Below are positions 46,152-57,777 of a stretch of 64,000 nucleotides of DNA, piece by piece. The stretch spans positions 9,706,106-9,770,105 of the forward strand of contig NC_048543.1 of the NCBI RefSeq assembly GCF_902806685.2, read 5' to 3'. The notes under the pieces were generated by a model. It was not told where the DNA came from, searched no databases, and saw nothing but the letters and a program-made list of their open reading frames with translations. Every line of letters begins with the position of its first letter. Position 1 is the first letter of the stretch. This DNA is from Maniola hyperantus (taxonomy: Eukaryota > Arthropoda > Insecta > Lepidoptera > Nymphalidae). Made by a program: the position numbers and the translations under genes.

Positions 46152-48633
46152 ATGAATGATTTACCGGAAAGCAGTAGTAATAATGATGGTCCCGATCTTG
46201 AGACGTTAGATTATCTTCGTGGTGTGAAATCTTCTACATGTCTACTCCTGCCTATGACTCCAAGTCCAACTCCATTAGACTTTAAGCATCCTCTCTCAGA
46301 AGAAATGAACGAAGGACCCTTTATAACTTTAAATGATGATCCAAAAATTGATCTTCAAAGTTCAGGTGAGATAGTTTTAATTTGAAATTTTACTTGGTTG
46401 ATAATAATCTTTCAATTGTTGAATTAGACAACTTATTCTAAATAATATCTGTCCCGGCTTTACTCACGTGTGAAGTCGACGTTAGCCCGACTAGTTTCGA
46501 ACCCATACAGGGTTCTTTTTCAAGACACACACACACACACCTTGGTGGGACAGATATTATTTAGAATGGAAATCACTCACGGTAGTTTAAACGCTAAAAT
46601 AGACAACTTATACTTAAATTTCAGCTGATGCTTGTACAGGAGATTCTAGTTCATCAGGAGATTCCAATTCTGTAGTTCAAGATCCAGTTAGCGCACAACT
46701 TATAAACAATATTAGTATGTTGGACTACCAAACACTCAGCAAAAATGGTGATATTATTATGGGACAGGTAGATATAAGTTTTAAATTCTATATTCCTGGT
46801 GGGAGGCTTCAGCCGTGGCTAGTTACCACCCTACCGGCAAAGCCGTGCCGCCAAGCGATTTAGCGTTCCGGTACGATGCCGTGTAGAAACCAAAGAGGTA
46901 TGGGTTTAATAAAAACTGTCATACCCCTTCCAGGTTAGCCCGCTATCATCTTAGACTGCATCATCACTTACCACGAGGTGAGATTGTAGTCAAGGGCTAA
47001 CTTGTATCTGAATAAAAAAAAAATCCTACTTAACCATCAGCAGGCCCCAATCTACATGATGACTTTGACTTAATATGCATTTTGAGTTAAGTGTATACAA
47101 AGTGTTTTTTTATTGTTCTAGCCTGAAATTTGTAAACTCAATGGAAGCCTTAACATTAATAACAGAAAGTTGCCAAGTTTCGTGAATTGGAATTGGATAA
47201 TTATAAGAAAAGTTCTACTATGGTTTGTCGTCTCAGGTCTTGTTGCTTGTATTGGTGCCATTGTTGCTATGGTTGTTACCATACCAAAGACATGTAACCC
47301 TGACCTCCCATGGTATCAAGGTAAAGTCTTCTATGAAATTTTCCCTGCAAGTTTTAAAGATTCTAATAATGATGGTTTTGGGGATTTAAAGGGACTTATT
47401 AAAAAGTTAGACTACATTAAAGACTTAGGCGGCTCATCAATTCGGCTCAATTATATATTTGAAGCTAATGATTATCCTTACAATTACTTTAATACAACCT
47501 CTTTACTCCGGATCGATAAACGTGTAGGAATTTTGAAAGATTTTCAAGATTTAGTGACTGTGGCCCATAAAAAGGATATGAATGTTATCTTGGATATACC
47601 TGTTCTAAGTATGGCTGAACCACTAGAATCATATAATTTAAATAATACTTTTGTATTTTCTATCGATCCCCAAGAAAGTAAAGACCCAACTTCTGTAGCT
47701 ATTGCTTATTGGTCTCGGGCGCAGCATGTTGACGGGTTCTATTTGAAAAATTTAGAAAATTTTGTTGACAATGTTAATTTCGAAAAATCCCTTCAACTTT
47801 GGAAACAAATTTTAGGAAGTGGCAAAATCTTTATAGCAAGTGAAGAAGTACTTGAGAAAGCTAAAGCTACCTCTCTTACAGTGTTTCTAAATAGGATCGA
47901 TCTCATTGAGATTCATTTAGATCTGCACAATGGTCCTACAGGTTTGAAAAATCGTATAGATAATATTTTATCTGGGCCACTTTGGGACAAACCACATTAT
48001 CCGTGGATCCTTTGGAATATTGGCAATATAAATAGTGACAGGATATCCGAAAAATATGAAAATTATACATTGGCATTAACAGCTCTTGAGCTAGCTTTAC
48101 CTGGTACTGTCAGCATATTTTATGGCGATGAGATAGGGCTCGGCGGATTGTCTAATCATGATATTGAGCGCGATTTCCATGAACACGCGTTGATCAACAA
48201 TGTCGCTATGATGACGTTCTCTAATAACGACGAAGCTAACAATGCTGCCCGTGCTCTACCCTGGATTTCAGAATCCGCTTTACAACCGAGGTACCATTAC
48301 CTTAACGTTATTAAAAGTTTTATAATGTTAAGATTGAATACTCCAACAATATATTTAAAAGACATTTATAAAGAGGGTAGTGTTCTTAAAAATACGGGGA
48401 TACGTAAAACGGAGGAAAACCTTGTTTTGATCGAACGCTGGTATCCACGTAGAAACACTTGCGTTTTTGTTGGTAATTTCGGCAGCAAATCGATCACAAC
48501 AGACCTGTCAACTATGTTCTACGGTGGAACAGTTGTTGCTAGCACAAACACCTCTTTGGTCGGGCAAGTTTTATATTTCGATGAAGTCACATTTCCACCT
48601 TACTCTGCGATAATATTAAAGTTGGAAAAATAA
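46152..48633 (+). CDS. CD98hc: CD98hc/SLC3A2-like amino acid transporter heavy chain
   Basis: Three exons, 46152-46365, 46625-46767 and 47122-48633, join in frame to 622 residues. The first true ATG (MNDLPESSS) is chosen; the frame opens further up only at a GTG. The product is a type II membrane protein: an acidic Ser-rich cytoplasmic N-terminus, one membrane segment at about 150-172, then an ectodomain related to glycoside hydrolase 13 alpha-amylases (WYQGKVFYEIFPASFKDSNNDG, here cut short). Cys177, just outside the membrane, matches the position that forms a disulfide with SLC7 light chains in this family. The usual catalytic Asp is replaced by Lys at about 328 (DGFYLKN), so it should be enzymatically dead. 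Such heavy chains bring large neutral or cationic amino acid transporters to the surface. A true rBAT-type or maltase role is less likely given the active-site loss. Confidence 0.9.
46437..46566. mobile_element. MITE with perfect 20-bp inverted ends, intron 1 of CD98hc-like gene
   Basis: The left end ttctaaataatatctgtccc (46437-46456) is the exact reverse complement of the right end (46547-46566). The interior carries a CA microsatellite and the lepidopteran repeat motif 'gtttcgaacccatacagggt'. Confidence 0.75.
46798..47028 (+). repeat. SINE-like element, family S2
   Basis: Near-complete copy: 'ggtgggaggcttcagccgtg' at the head, 'ccgccaagcgatttagcgtt' inside, and a poly-A-like tail. It lies in intron 2 of the CD98hc-like gene. 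Confidence 0.75.
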
Positions 48634-49371
48634 AATATTAATTTTGTTTATTCTTGTGTTGGCCTGTTTTTAAAAAACGGGCCAAGTGCGAGTCGGGCCT
48701 CGCTCTTAATTCCCTCAATAACTCGTAAATAATATTATGAACAATTAATTTTTTTTACCAAATATCCTTCTCATATTGAGAGCTAACCCGTAGTGAGCCG
48801 TAACTCTGTAGTGAGCCGGCGGTGGGTTGATGATAACCAAATACCAAAATTTTACCATACCAAATAATAAGTAAATAAATACCAAATACAAAAACACACG
48901 GAAAGACAGACAGCAGAGTGACATTAGTGAGAGTATTGCTAATAGTAGTTCGATTTGTTTTGTGAAAATATAATATCAGTATTAAAAGTAGATCTGATCT
49001 AATAGGCATGATAGTTTTTATTTTCAGTATTAGATATTCTTCATCTAGTATAAGTAAGTTTGTAAACGGTACAATTAGTTACCAAAGAGTCTTAATATGC
49101 AAGACTTTGTTAATTTTCGAATGGCCTGCGTTATTTTTTCTCGTTTCTGACACCAATTAATAGTAACAATAGTAGTAATTAGTATTAAGCAAGTATTAAC
49201 TTATCTACTTAATAAAAAGCTTCGTAAACCGTCATTATTAGTGCTTACAAAGATATAACGAATCTCTAATCTACTTGTTTGTCTATTAAGATTTTGTTAT
49301 TTTGTATATTTTCAATATGATGAACTATGTATACTATCTACTAATAATTAGTATTACCTACCTACGCGATT

Positions 49372-49723
49372 ACACCTGTAAGTTTTACTCACGTAAGTAG
49401 CTTGAATAATTAATTGACAACTTTACTGAGGTAATCTAAATATATAAAAGGAAAGGGTGACTGACTGACTGATCTATCAACGCACAGCTGAAACTACTGG
49501 ACGGATTAGGCTGAAACTTGGCATGCAGATTGTAGATACCTATTATGATGTAGGCATATATAGGATTTTTGAAAATTCAGCCCCTAAGGGAGTAAAATAG
49601 GGGGTTACAATTTATTTAGCCCACGCGGACGAAGTCGTGAGCATAAGCTAGTAACTTTTAAGGAAATAAATTTGTCGTAAGTTAATCATGTAAGCTACTT
49701 ACGTGAGTAAAACTTACAGGTGT
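49372..49723. mobile_element. MITE with perfect 32-bp inverted ends, hosting a family A insertion
   Basis: Arms 49372-49403 and 49692-49723 are exact reverse complements (left begins acacctgtaagttttactca). A family A element in minus orientation occupies 49436-49655, so most of the interior is a later insertion. Confidence 0.75.
49436..49655 (-). repeat. Dispersed element, family A, nested in a MITE
   Basis: It runs from the AT-rich end and TGAC microsatellite to 'cgtgagcataagctagt', with 'ccacgcggacgaagtcgtga' near its end. Confidence 0.65.
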
Positions 49724-49744
49724 ATCCGCGGTCTAATATTATAA

Positions 49745-49985
49745 AAATCGGTTGAGTGAGACTCGCACACGAAGGGTTCCCTACCGTCGTACAAGAAATA
49801 ACACTTTTTTTATCATTATTATTGTTGTTATAGCGGCAATAGAAATAATACACACTATGAAAACTTCAACTCTACCTATTAAGGTTCCTGAGATACAGCT
49901 CGCAGACTGATAGACAGACGGCTGGACGGACAGCGGAGGCTTAGTAATAGGGTACCGTTGGCACCCTTCGAGGACGGAACCTTAA
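49745..49985 (+). repeat. Dispersed element, family E1
   Basis: Its head is 'gactcgcacacgaagggttc' and its tail is 'gaggacggaaccttaaaaat', collinear with 30841-31075. Confidence 0.5.
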
Positions 49986-50318
49986 AAATGTATCTTTTTA
50001 CAATTACATTTTAAATTATTGCAAGTGTGAAGTGGTCAAAAAGTAACCATATCAGAAAGTAAGTGAAAATGTAATTTAATAATACTCCTTAATATTCATG
50101 TAAGAAAATTTACTTTTATAATACATTTGTACACGTTAGAAAAATAGATGTACCTACTACTTAAATACTGTTTTGTACATGATTGTAATCGAAAATAAAT
50201 AGTTGTGAAAAATATTACAATTCTATAATTAACTAGGACTTAGTAATGACTTTAGATACTTACATATCAAATACATTAACTTCAGAATAATATAAAAAAG
50301 TGAGTATTTAAAATGATA

Positions 50319-50563
50319 TTAATGGACTAAGAGGCAGCGCGTGCCAGATCTTCGTTATTTTATAAAAGCTGAAAGTTTCTCTGTGTATATACTTTGACGT
50401 AAGATTTTTTGCACCTTTATTACTTGTTATCTCCCAAAGCTACCATGATCCAAATAAACATCCAAACAAATTTTCCTCCCAGTATTGGGGACAAAACACA
50501 GACAAACTTCCATCTTTTATAAAATAACGAAGGTCTGGCACGCGCTGCCTCTTAGTCCATTAA
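50319..50563. mobile_element. MITE, family H, with ~68-bp inverted ends
   Basis: The left end begins ttaatggactaagaggcagc and the right end is its complement. The arms agree for about 68 bases with roughly five mismatches. The interior matches the partial copy at 27100-27240. It is non-coding. Confidence 0.75.
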
Positions 50564-50929
50564 TACGCACGCGCTGGCTCTCTATAAGTAATTGTGGCTT
50601 AAAAATGTTTCACTATTTAATAGTGAATTGATATTGATTGAGTTAATTCAATAAATAAATTACTTTTGTACAATTTACACATATTGTGTGAACTATTAAT
50701 GAGGGCTACCCTGGGCTACCGTTTTTAGGCGCACCGAATGGTGCCACTGACATGTGAGGTAGTTTGGCGTGAAACAAGATTTAAAGAAAAGAAAATTATT
50801 TCACATACACCAATAAAATATAATACTTGTTTTGTTAGTAGCAATGTCTTTGTGGCCAGTGCAGATTAAGATAATCAGTAATATCAAAATAAGTAGGTAT
50901 TAAAAGTAAAACACTAAAAAGTAGGTACA

Positions 50930-51107
50930 GTACGCGGAAAAAAATAATGCACATCGACCTTTAGAAAGAGAGCGGTTCTGTAGAGCATTGTCTCTGTCTT
51001 TGAGACCGACAAAACGTCACGAAGGTATGAATAATAGAGACAACGCTCTACTAACCCGAAATCTCATTCTAAAGGTCGATGTACATTATTTTCTGCCGCG
51101 TAGTGTA
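50930..51107. mobile_element. MITE, family F
   Basis: The inverted ends centre on 'cacatcgacctttagaaaga' and its complement near 51065-51090. The family partner is at 7827-8000. Confidence 0.7.
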
Positions 51108-51115
51108 GGTAGGTA

Positions 51116-51260
51116 CCTATAGCACGCGACAGGTCGAGATGGCAATCGGGGTGGGGACGCCTCACGCCCCGATGCGGTATAGCGCGAGTGACGTGCGGGT
51201 GTGCGTGGCATCCCCCCCGCCTCATACCCCAATTGCTATCTCGACCTGTCGCGTACTATA
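51116..51260. mobile_element. MITE, family E
   Basis: The ends read 'gcgacaggtcgagatggcaa' and the complement closing with 'gacctgtcgcgtactata'. It follows family F directly, 8 bases away. Confidence 0.75.
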
Positions 51261-51697
51261 GAATATATTTTTAGGGACATAATATGTCTAAACCTCGCTC
51301 CATACTAGCTCCGACTTCTAGTGGTAAAAATTAAAGCGCGGCAGCCCTCATTGATTTGCAATAATTACTTATAGTACATTAAAATTAACTAAGACTTTTA
51401 GAATTTACGGCGTGTTATTTATATATTTCTGAACTCAAAAACCTAGAGCATCGATTTTTTTTTGTGTAAGTTATAATATTTGATATAGGACTTAAGTATT
51501 ATTAGTAAGTGTTTTACGTCCACATTATTTTTTTCCAATACCTAATAGTTGGAAAAATCTACGATTTATTAAATTATATCAGTGGGATTGTTACTATCTA
51601 ATGTCAGTCTTTTGTTACAATAAAAATGGTGGATGAAAACGGTATAATCATAGCACTGGAAGGATTCACAACGAGAAAGTCTTATTTTTAAAGAATC

Positions 51698-54600
51698 TTA
51701 GCTCTTTTTGAGTTTCCCTACGTTTGGATGCATAACATACGTATTGGATAGAGCTCTAGGAGTGTGAGTTTCAGAACCGGGCAATGCTGGCAGTTTATCT
51801 GTTGGATTTCGTATCAATATTTTTTTCTGAGGCCCGGTTACTACACGCTTAGCATTTATTTCATGTTTATTCTTAAGATCTATGTTATCGGTGGTGATTT
51901 GTGCAGACTTTGCACTTTTTTTGTCACTTTCACAGTCACTGCCTGTTTGTTTAACTAATTTTGTGGCACCAAAAGCTTTAGTTTGTTTTAATAACGATCG
52001 GTCATTACACAATGCAGCAATAAGTGGCAAATCCAAGTTTTTACTTTTTTCTCTGAGAGTTTTTATATCTAAATCACAATTAGAAGGTTTTACTTTAATT
52101 ACACTGTTATCACTATTAGACGTGCTACCATTTGGTCCTTTTAATTCCTTCAAATGAGAAGGAATTTTTTTCTTGTGTTCATAAGGCGGCGGTGGCGGTG
52201 GTGGCGGCGGTGGCGGCATTCGCCTTGTTTTTATTCGTGGCGGATCCTTAATGCTGAGTATATTTTCATGCGACTTTGTTCGAACAAAACTTGGCTCCGA
52301 CAAAATTGAAGTTCGTTCCAAATTTATAGAGTGGCTACTGACTGAGGTTCTACTTGTCATCGAGTACCAACTCGTTCGGTTGCCAGGCATTTGAATATAA
52401 GAGTCGGAAAGATTCTGTATTGATCCATACGTAGATGATGCGGATAAAGAAGTCGCCAGGTATGGCGTACTTCTATACTGTAAACCGCTTTTGTGCAAAT
52501 TAGAAATTCGTGATTCTGTTATTTTATGATCTACATAATTTTGCTGCGATATAGATGGGTCTTGAAGCGGATAGTAGACGTAATCAACGTCACTATATAA
52601 CTGTTGATGAAACATTGTGTTGTGCGGAGGCGGCGGCGGAGGCAGGCGCGACACCGGCGGGGGCGGCGGCAGCCGGGGTCGGCGAGGTGGTGGTGGCGGT
52701 GGAGGCAGTTTCATCATGGCAACTAGAACGTTTGAATCTATATGTGGTGCTATTTCTCTCGACGGTGAAAGATTATTACTCAGACCCTGTGCTAATTTAG
52801 ATCTTCCAGCTCTACGACTAGATGCTTGATGTCTTTTAGATTTTTGAAAGCGGTGTTCCAAAACCATTGGACTAGCAAATGTACGTTCACCGGAAGCATT
52901 GACTTCTCCTGCCTCTGCTTTTAATATATTAATCATAGGCTTAGATGTTACAACTCTTGCTGGAACCTCTTCTTTTTTCTCAGGTTGTTTAGAACTATTA
53001 GATATTGATGTGCCGGGATAAGCAGGTGGTGACTTAGGCGGTACTGCTGCGTGAGATGAAAGCGTGAGATGCTTATATTCATATGGCGGCGGAGGTTTAT
53101 CAGGACATGTAGGAATAACTGGTACCTCATCATCTAAATTCAATATATTAGGAAGAGACAAATTCAAACCTTTGCGGCTATCGATTCTTGTTGGTGGAGT
53201 TGGGGGTCGGTCGAAGAACGAATTATTCGGATAGTTATCGTCTGATGGAGCCGTGTCTTCATGACCTTGAAGGTAACTGTCGCCGGAAAAGGGTAATGGC
53301 AATCGTACATAGTCTGATACAGAATCGAAGGTGTCGCTCACTGATTGAGTTTTAGGATAAACACCTCTACCCACAATTAAATCGCTTAATTCACTTGCAC
53401 TAAGTAAATTGTGTTTATGATCCGTTGGATCGCTTCCATCACCATGAAATGAAATAGCGCTGACATTAGAATTCGTACGTTCACGAAAAATATTTTCCTT
53501 GTCGTCGTGATCGACATCACAAAACTGAAGAGTGCCATCAACGCAGTCAGTATTAGTTAGAGGAACTGTTAATCTTAAACCTTTAGGTGAATGTTTTGAC
53601 CTCTCAGACTTGTTTTTTAGTATGGATGATACACTGTCAAAATCGGCTAAATCGTTTTCCTGCGATATTTCATAACTGGCGTAATGCGATCCACTATATT
53701 CTGTTCGGCTTTCCTCGGAATGAGCATACAATTTTGAACGAGCTGTTAATTCAGAGCTACCCATCGTGTAAACACCACTTGTTTCACTAGACGCAGCTGC
53801 TGTGACTGGTTGTCCTAGACCGTCATATAGTGCGGATGCTGTGTCTTGAGTATATAATCCTTCTGTCCCAACATTACTGTTGTCACTTAGAATGGAATTT
53901 TGTGCAGTATGACTATATCCTAGTTCTAAACTGCTCGAATTTGATACTCTACTAAGAGTGCTTAAGCCGCCACGTTTTAGTATAACAGTGCTACATGAAG
54001 AAGAACATTGTGATCCGGTACATTTTAATTTATTTGAAATTGGACTGTCTGTTAATTTTTCCACCCCAATGCTTGGTTCGGGTAAAGAACCCGACTCATC
54101 TGTTTGATTGACTGAATTTTGTCCTACTTCTAATGCAGTTTCATATTTAGAAACGTTTTCATCGTCTTTGCTTTTTTTAATTCGCATTTTACATTTCTGT
54201 TGCTGGGCTGAAGACGATTTATTTAATGATTGTACTTCTTGAGGAATACATCGAATCATATAGGAATTAGAGTAATCTAATAAATGAGCAAAGGCTAAGC
54301 TTTCAGTGGATGGAGCTGGGGGTGAGTCAATCATTATCTCTAATTCATCTTCTGATTGCACTCTGTCGCTAACGATACCAGATGTTGTATTAGAGCTTGT
54401 GGAGGATATAAGAGATATTCTCTGTTCTTTTTTGTTTTGACAATATTGAGAGGTGAATGACTTTGAGTAGCTGAAACAGTTTTTTCGTTCATCCTCTTCT
54501 TTTTTAAGAATTTCATTTAATTTAGATGCAATTTTCATAGAAAACTGATGTGTCTCTTTACACAAAGCAAATAAGTATTTACATTTTTCTTCACTTGATG

Positions 54601-57600
54601 AATACAGTGTGATTTTCCCTTCTTCTGTTCTTATTTCAAACTTTTTTCTATCAAAACTAAGTTTGCCTATAGAACTCCATATGAAATTTGATGTAGGACC
54701 GTTATCAGGTAGTATCTTAATACCTTTAGCTGTGACAAGAAGCCACATGGTTCCTGGTTCGGATTCTGTTTTAGACTGTTTCAGTCGATATCGATGAGAG
54801 TTTATCGTATCTGGTAGAAGGCAAACCTCACGAATAAATCTGATTTCTGCATCTGATTTTGTAAGGCCGCGATGTTCACGATGACAAGCACGTATAGCAG
54901 CTGATACCCAATCACCTGTGAGTGAGGGCGGTACCAATTCTTCCACCTTAAAATATTCATGATCCTCATAAGCCTCTTCATCACCATATTTAGCTTGTAA
55001 TGCTACTCCAATCAGCAGTAAAAGTATTTCTGCGGGTAACGCATCTCTTGTCCGTATGTTTTCAAGCAATTGAAGGAAGTATAAATGGCGCCCAATGTCA
55101 TCATGCAATAATAATGGACTTTCTACATAATATTGAATTACCAGATGAAGTTCCAACAGGGGTTTCCCGTTTGCGTCTAAGCCCTGAAAAAAAAGGAGAA
55201 ATACATTTTTATATGCAGTTTATCTATTATAATCTTTACATAGTATAAAATAAAGTCGCTTCCCGCTGTCTGTATGTATGTATGTATGAACGCGTAGATC
55301 TTTTAAACTAAGCAACGGATTTTAATGCGGTTTTCGACAGTAGATAGAGTGATTCAAGAGGAAGGTGTAGAGGTATAGTTTAAGTCTCAAAAAATTAGAG
55401 ATCCCTAGGAAAATTGAAATCTCACTGACACCACATTAGTATCTACACTGCACCCATGCGAAGCCGGGGCGGGTCGCTAGTATATAATAAAAGGAAAAGC
55501 TGACTGACTGACGAATTTCGCACAGCTTAAACTACTGGACGGATTGGGCTGAAATTTGGCATGCAGATATGACAAAGACATCCGCTAAGAAAGGATTTTT
55601 CAAAATTCAATCCCTAAGAGGGGGTAAAATAGAGGTTTGAAATTTATGAAGTCCACGCGGACGAAGGCATAAGCTAGTTAACAAATAAGGTCGTAATTAA
55701 CTTCTCTCATGTTCAAAACTTACATGCGTATGTGAAGATCTCCAGCTCTTTGGCGCATATTTTGAAAGTTTACTTTCTAAATCAACGAACAAGTATTCGC
55801 CGTCTGAAAAACAAAGAAGTCCTGTTAGTAAAATAAAAATAAAAATGATAATAACGCATCGATTGAAAGCTCATTCATCAAAATCGCTTATTAAGTTTTG
55901 GTGCTACGGTGGAACATACATAAATACATATGACGGCAGGGCCGTCGATAATACTCGTTTTAAATAGATTGCTCATTGAACATTGCATCATCCTACCGTC
56001 ATCTTGAGCCAATAAAAACGAATGCGCGGTACGAAGCAAAATATTATTCATTTGGCTTCGGCCAGAGGCAGTTCTCCGTGAACACTATGTGTGTCGTACA
56101 ATTTGCATAAGGCAAATGTGATTGTTGTAGTTGTTGTGTTAATTGAACTAATTGTGGTGTGCTAAGTTAGCTGGTTGGTCTAGGACTGGTATGGGGATGG
56201 ATTGGAGCCGGTAGCTAGGTAGGGACTTAGCTAGTGTTACTTAGGGTTTGTCTAGTCTCATAGGAGACGTTGTTATCATGACTCATTATTATTGAGGGTA
56301 GGTATAGTTGAGGGTAGTTAGTGATATCTTTCGTAGTAGTGCAAGAATATTGTTAATGCGCCCACGAAGACTCTGTTAATCTAATATGTTGTAATCCTGA
56401 CTTATACGTCTTAATCATTATCATCATTATCTTTTAAAGGCTTTCAGTCTTTCCTACACATACACATTAAATAGACCGCTAAATCATAACTCTTCCTTTT
56501 GGCTTTACCGTAGTTGGGTTAAAATCGCTTATGAAAAGCTTTTTCAAGATCAATTACAAAAAAAATTAAAACAGACTTCGATACACAAACACTAAAAATT
56601 GAAAAATAATTAAATTTATTACCGAATATATTATGTATACAAGAGTTGATATAGTTCCATAATAATATTTTTTGGTGCCGGTGCCAATTAGCTTCAGCTG
56701 CGCGAATCGTCTAGACTTCGAACTTTTATGAGACTCCACAATGGCACCTCATTGGCACCGACCCCAAAAAATATTATTATGGAACTATATCAACTCTTGT
56801 TACACAATATATTCGGTAATAAATTAAATTATTTTTCAATTTTTAGTGTTTGTGTATCGAAGTCGGTTTTTATTTTTTTTGTAAAAAAAAATTATTTCAC
56901 AATTTTTAGTGGCCCCATGGTACAAGAGTTGATATAGTTCCATAATAATATTTTTTGGTGCCGGTGCCAATTAGCTTCAGCTGCGCGAATCGTCTAGACT
57001 TCGAACTTTTATGAGACTCCACAATGGCGCCTCATTGGCACCGACCGACCCCAAAAAATATTATTATGGAACTATATCAACTCTTGTTACACAATATATT
57101 CGGTAATAAATTAAATTATTTTTCAATTTTTAGTGTTTGTGTATCGAAGTCGGTTTTTATTTTTTTTTGTAAAAAAAAATTATTTCACAATTTTAAGTGG
57201 CCCCATGGTATTAAAATATGCTATGCCTGGTTAAAAATCTACTGTTTACTAAGCTATTACACTGATCGCGAGCAATTTACTCTTATCCGTTGAGGAGTTC
57301 CATTATCTATCTTCGCAGATGTTCATCAGATCTTCACCAAATTTAAATGGGACCAACTTTGAAGTGTACCCTTTCAAACAAAAAAAGAATTTTCAAAATC
57401 AGTCCAGGCGTCTTCGAGTAATCGGGGAACATAATTGAGAACCTCCTCCTTTTTTTGAAGTCGGTTAAAAAAGAAAGTTTTTCCATGAGTGGTTCTAAAA
57501 GTTAGTATGTTAGGGTATCAGTCAATGTAGAAACTGTACTGAACGACTACTTACTTTGCATGATTGCTAAACCAAACAGTTCGGTATCGATCATGCCCAA

Positions 57601-57777
57601 AAGCTGTGAGTGCGCGTGAGCCAAAGTCTTCAATTCCTTGACCCTTGCCTTCGCTTCCACGACGAAGTGAAGTGGCTGTGGCTGGCCGGGCATGCGCAGG
57701 GCCAGGAGGCGTGCGCCCGCGCCTAGCGGACGCGTCTCCCCGCCCAACGGCCCTCGAACCGAACACAGAGCGCGCAT
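51698..57777 (-). CDS. ex: Expanded, FERM-domain regulator of the Hippo pathway
   Basis: Three coding exons on the minus strand, 57555-57777, 55724-55803 and 51698-55183, join in frame to 1262 residues. Expanded is an apical membrane scaffold that with Merlin and Kibra activates Hippo/Warts, and it also binds Yorkie directly. The FERM domain covers about residues 1-330 (MRALCSVRG, LDTELFGLA-like MIDTELFGLAIM, SKLSKYAPKSWRSSHTHGLD). The long tail has three PPxY motifs for WW-domain partners: PPPY at 799-802, PPAY at 820-823 and PPPY at 1099-1102. It also has polyproline runs and the sequence TSGIVS at 368-373, which matches the Slimb/beta-TrCP phosphodegron known in fly Expanded. A splice-acceptor-like site at 57807-57808 shows a leader exon further upstream. 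An out-of-frame ATG lies 7 bases before the start. Confidence 0.95.
55260..55480. repeat. Dispersed element in expanded intron 2
   Basis: It starts near a GTAT microsatellite ('tgtctgtatgtatgtatg') and ends with 'gcgaagccggggcgggtcgc', a common lepidopteran repeat ending, close to the adjacent family A element. Confidence 0.5.
55485..55678 (-). repeat. Dispersed element, family A
   Basis: It has the TGAC microsatellite end, 'ggacggattgggctgaaatt' and 'gtccacgcggacgaaggcat'. It ends about 45 bases from the donor of expanded exon 2. Confidence 0.65.
55965..56235 (+). repeat. Dispersed repeat of unknown class, second copy
   Basis: It is collinear with 960-1390 with internal deletions: 'ctcattgaacattgcatcat', 'aacactatgtgtgtcgtac', 'aattgaactaattgtggtgt' and 'gctggttggtctagg' occur in the same order. 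It lies in expanded intron 1. Confidence 0.5.
56566..57213. repeat. Foldback element with a 283-bp tandem duplication
   Basis: The unit beginning 'tacaagagttgatatagttc' occurs at 56638 and again at 56921. Each unit is itself an inverted repeat, since 'ttccataataatattttttg' pairs with its complement about 120 bases later. A further arm at 56566-56637 pairs with 56805-56870 and its duplicate. Copies differ by only a few bases. It lies in expanded intron 1. Confidence 0.75.

Larger units (their letters stand above)
48634..51697. other. Convergent intergenic region between CD98hc-like gene and expanded
   Basis: The two genes converge here, so both 3' untranslated regions and polyadenylation sites should lie at its ends. 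Between them are elements listed separately and end fragments of families E1 (48665-48730) and S1 (48795-48832). Nothing codes for a recognisable protein. Confidence 0.6.

Noticed and set aside
52555..52829. Gly-rich plus-strand open frames
   Set aside because: They are antisense shadows of the polyproline segment of expanded.
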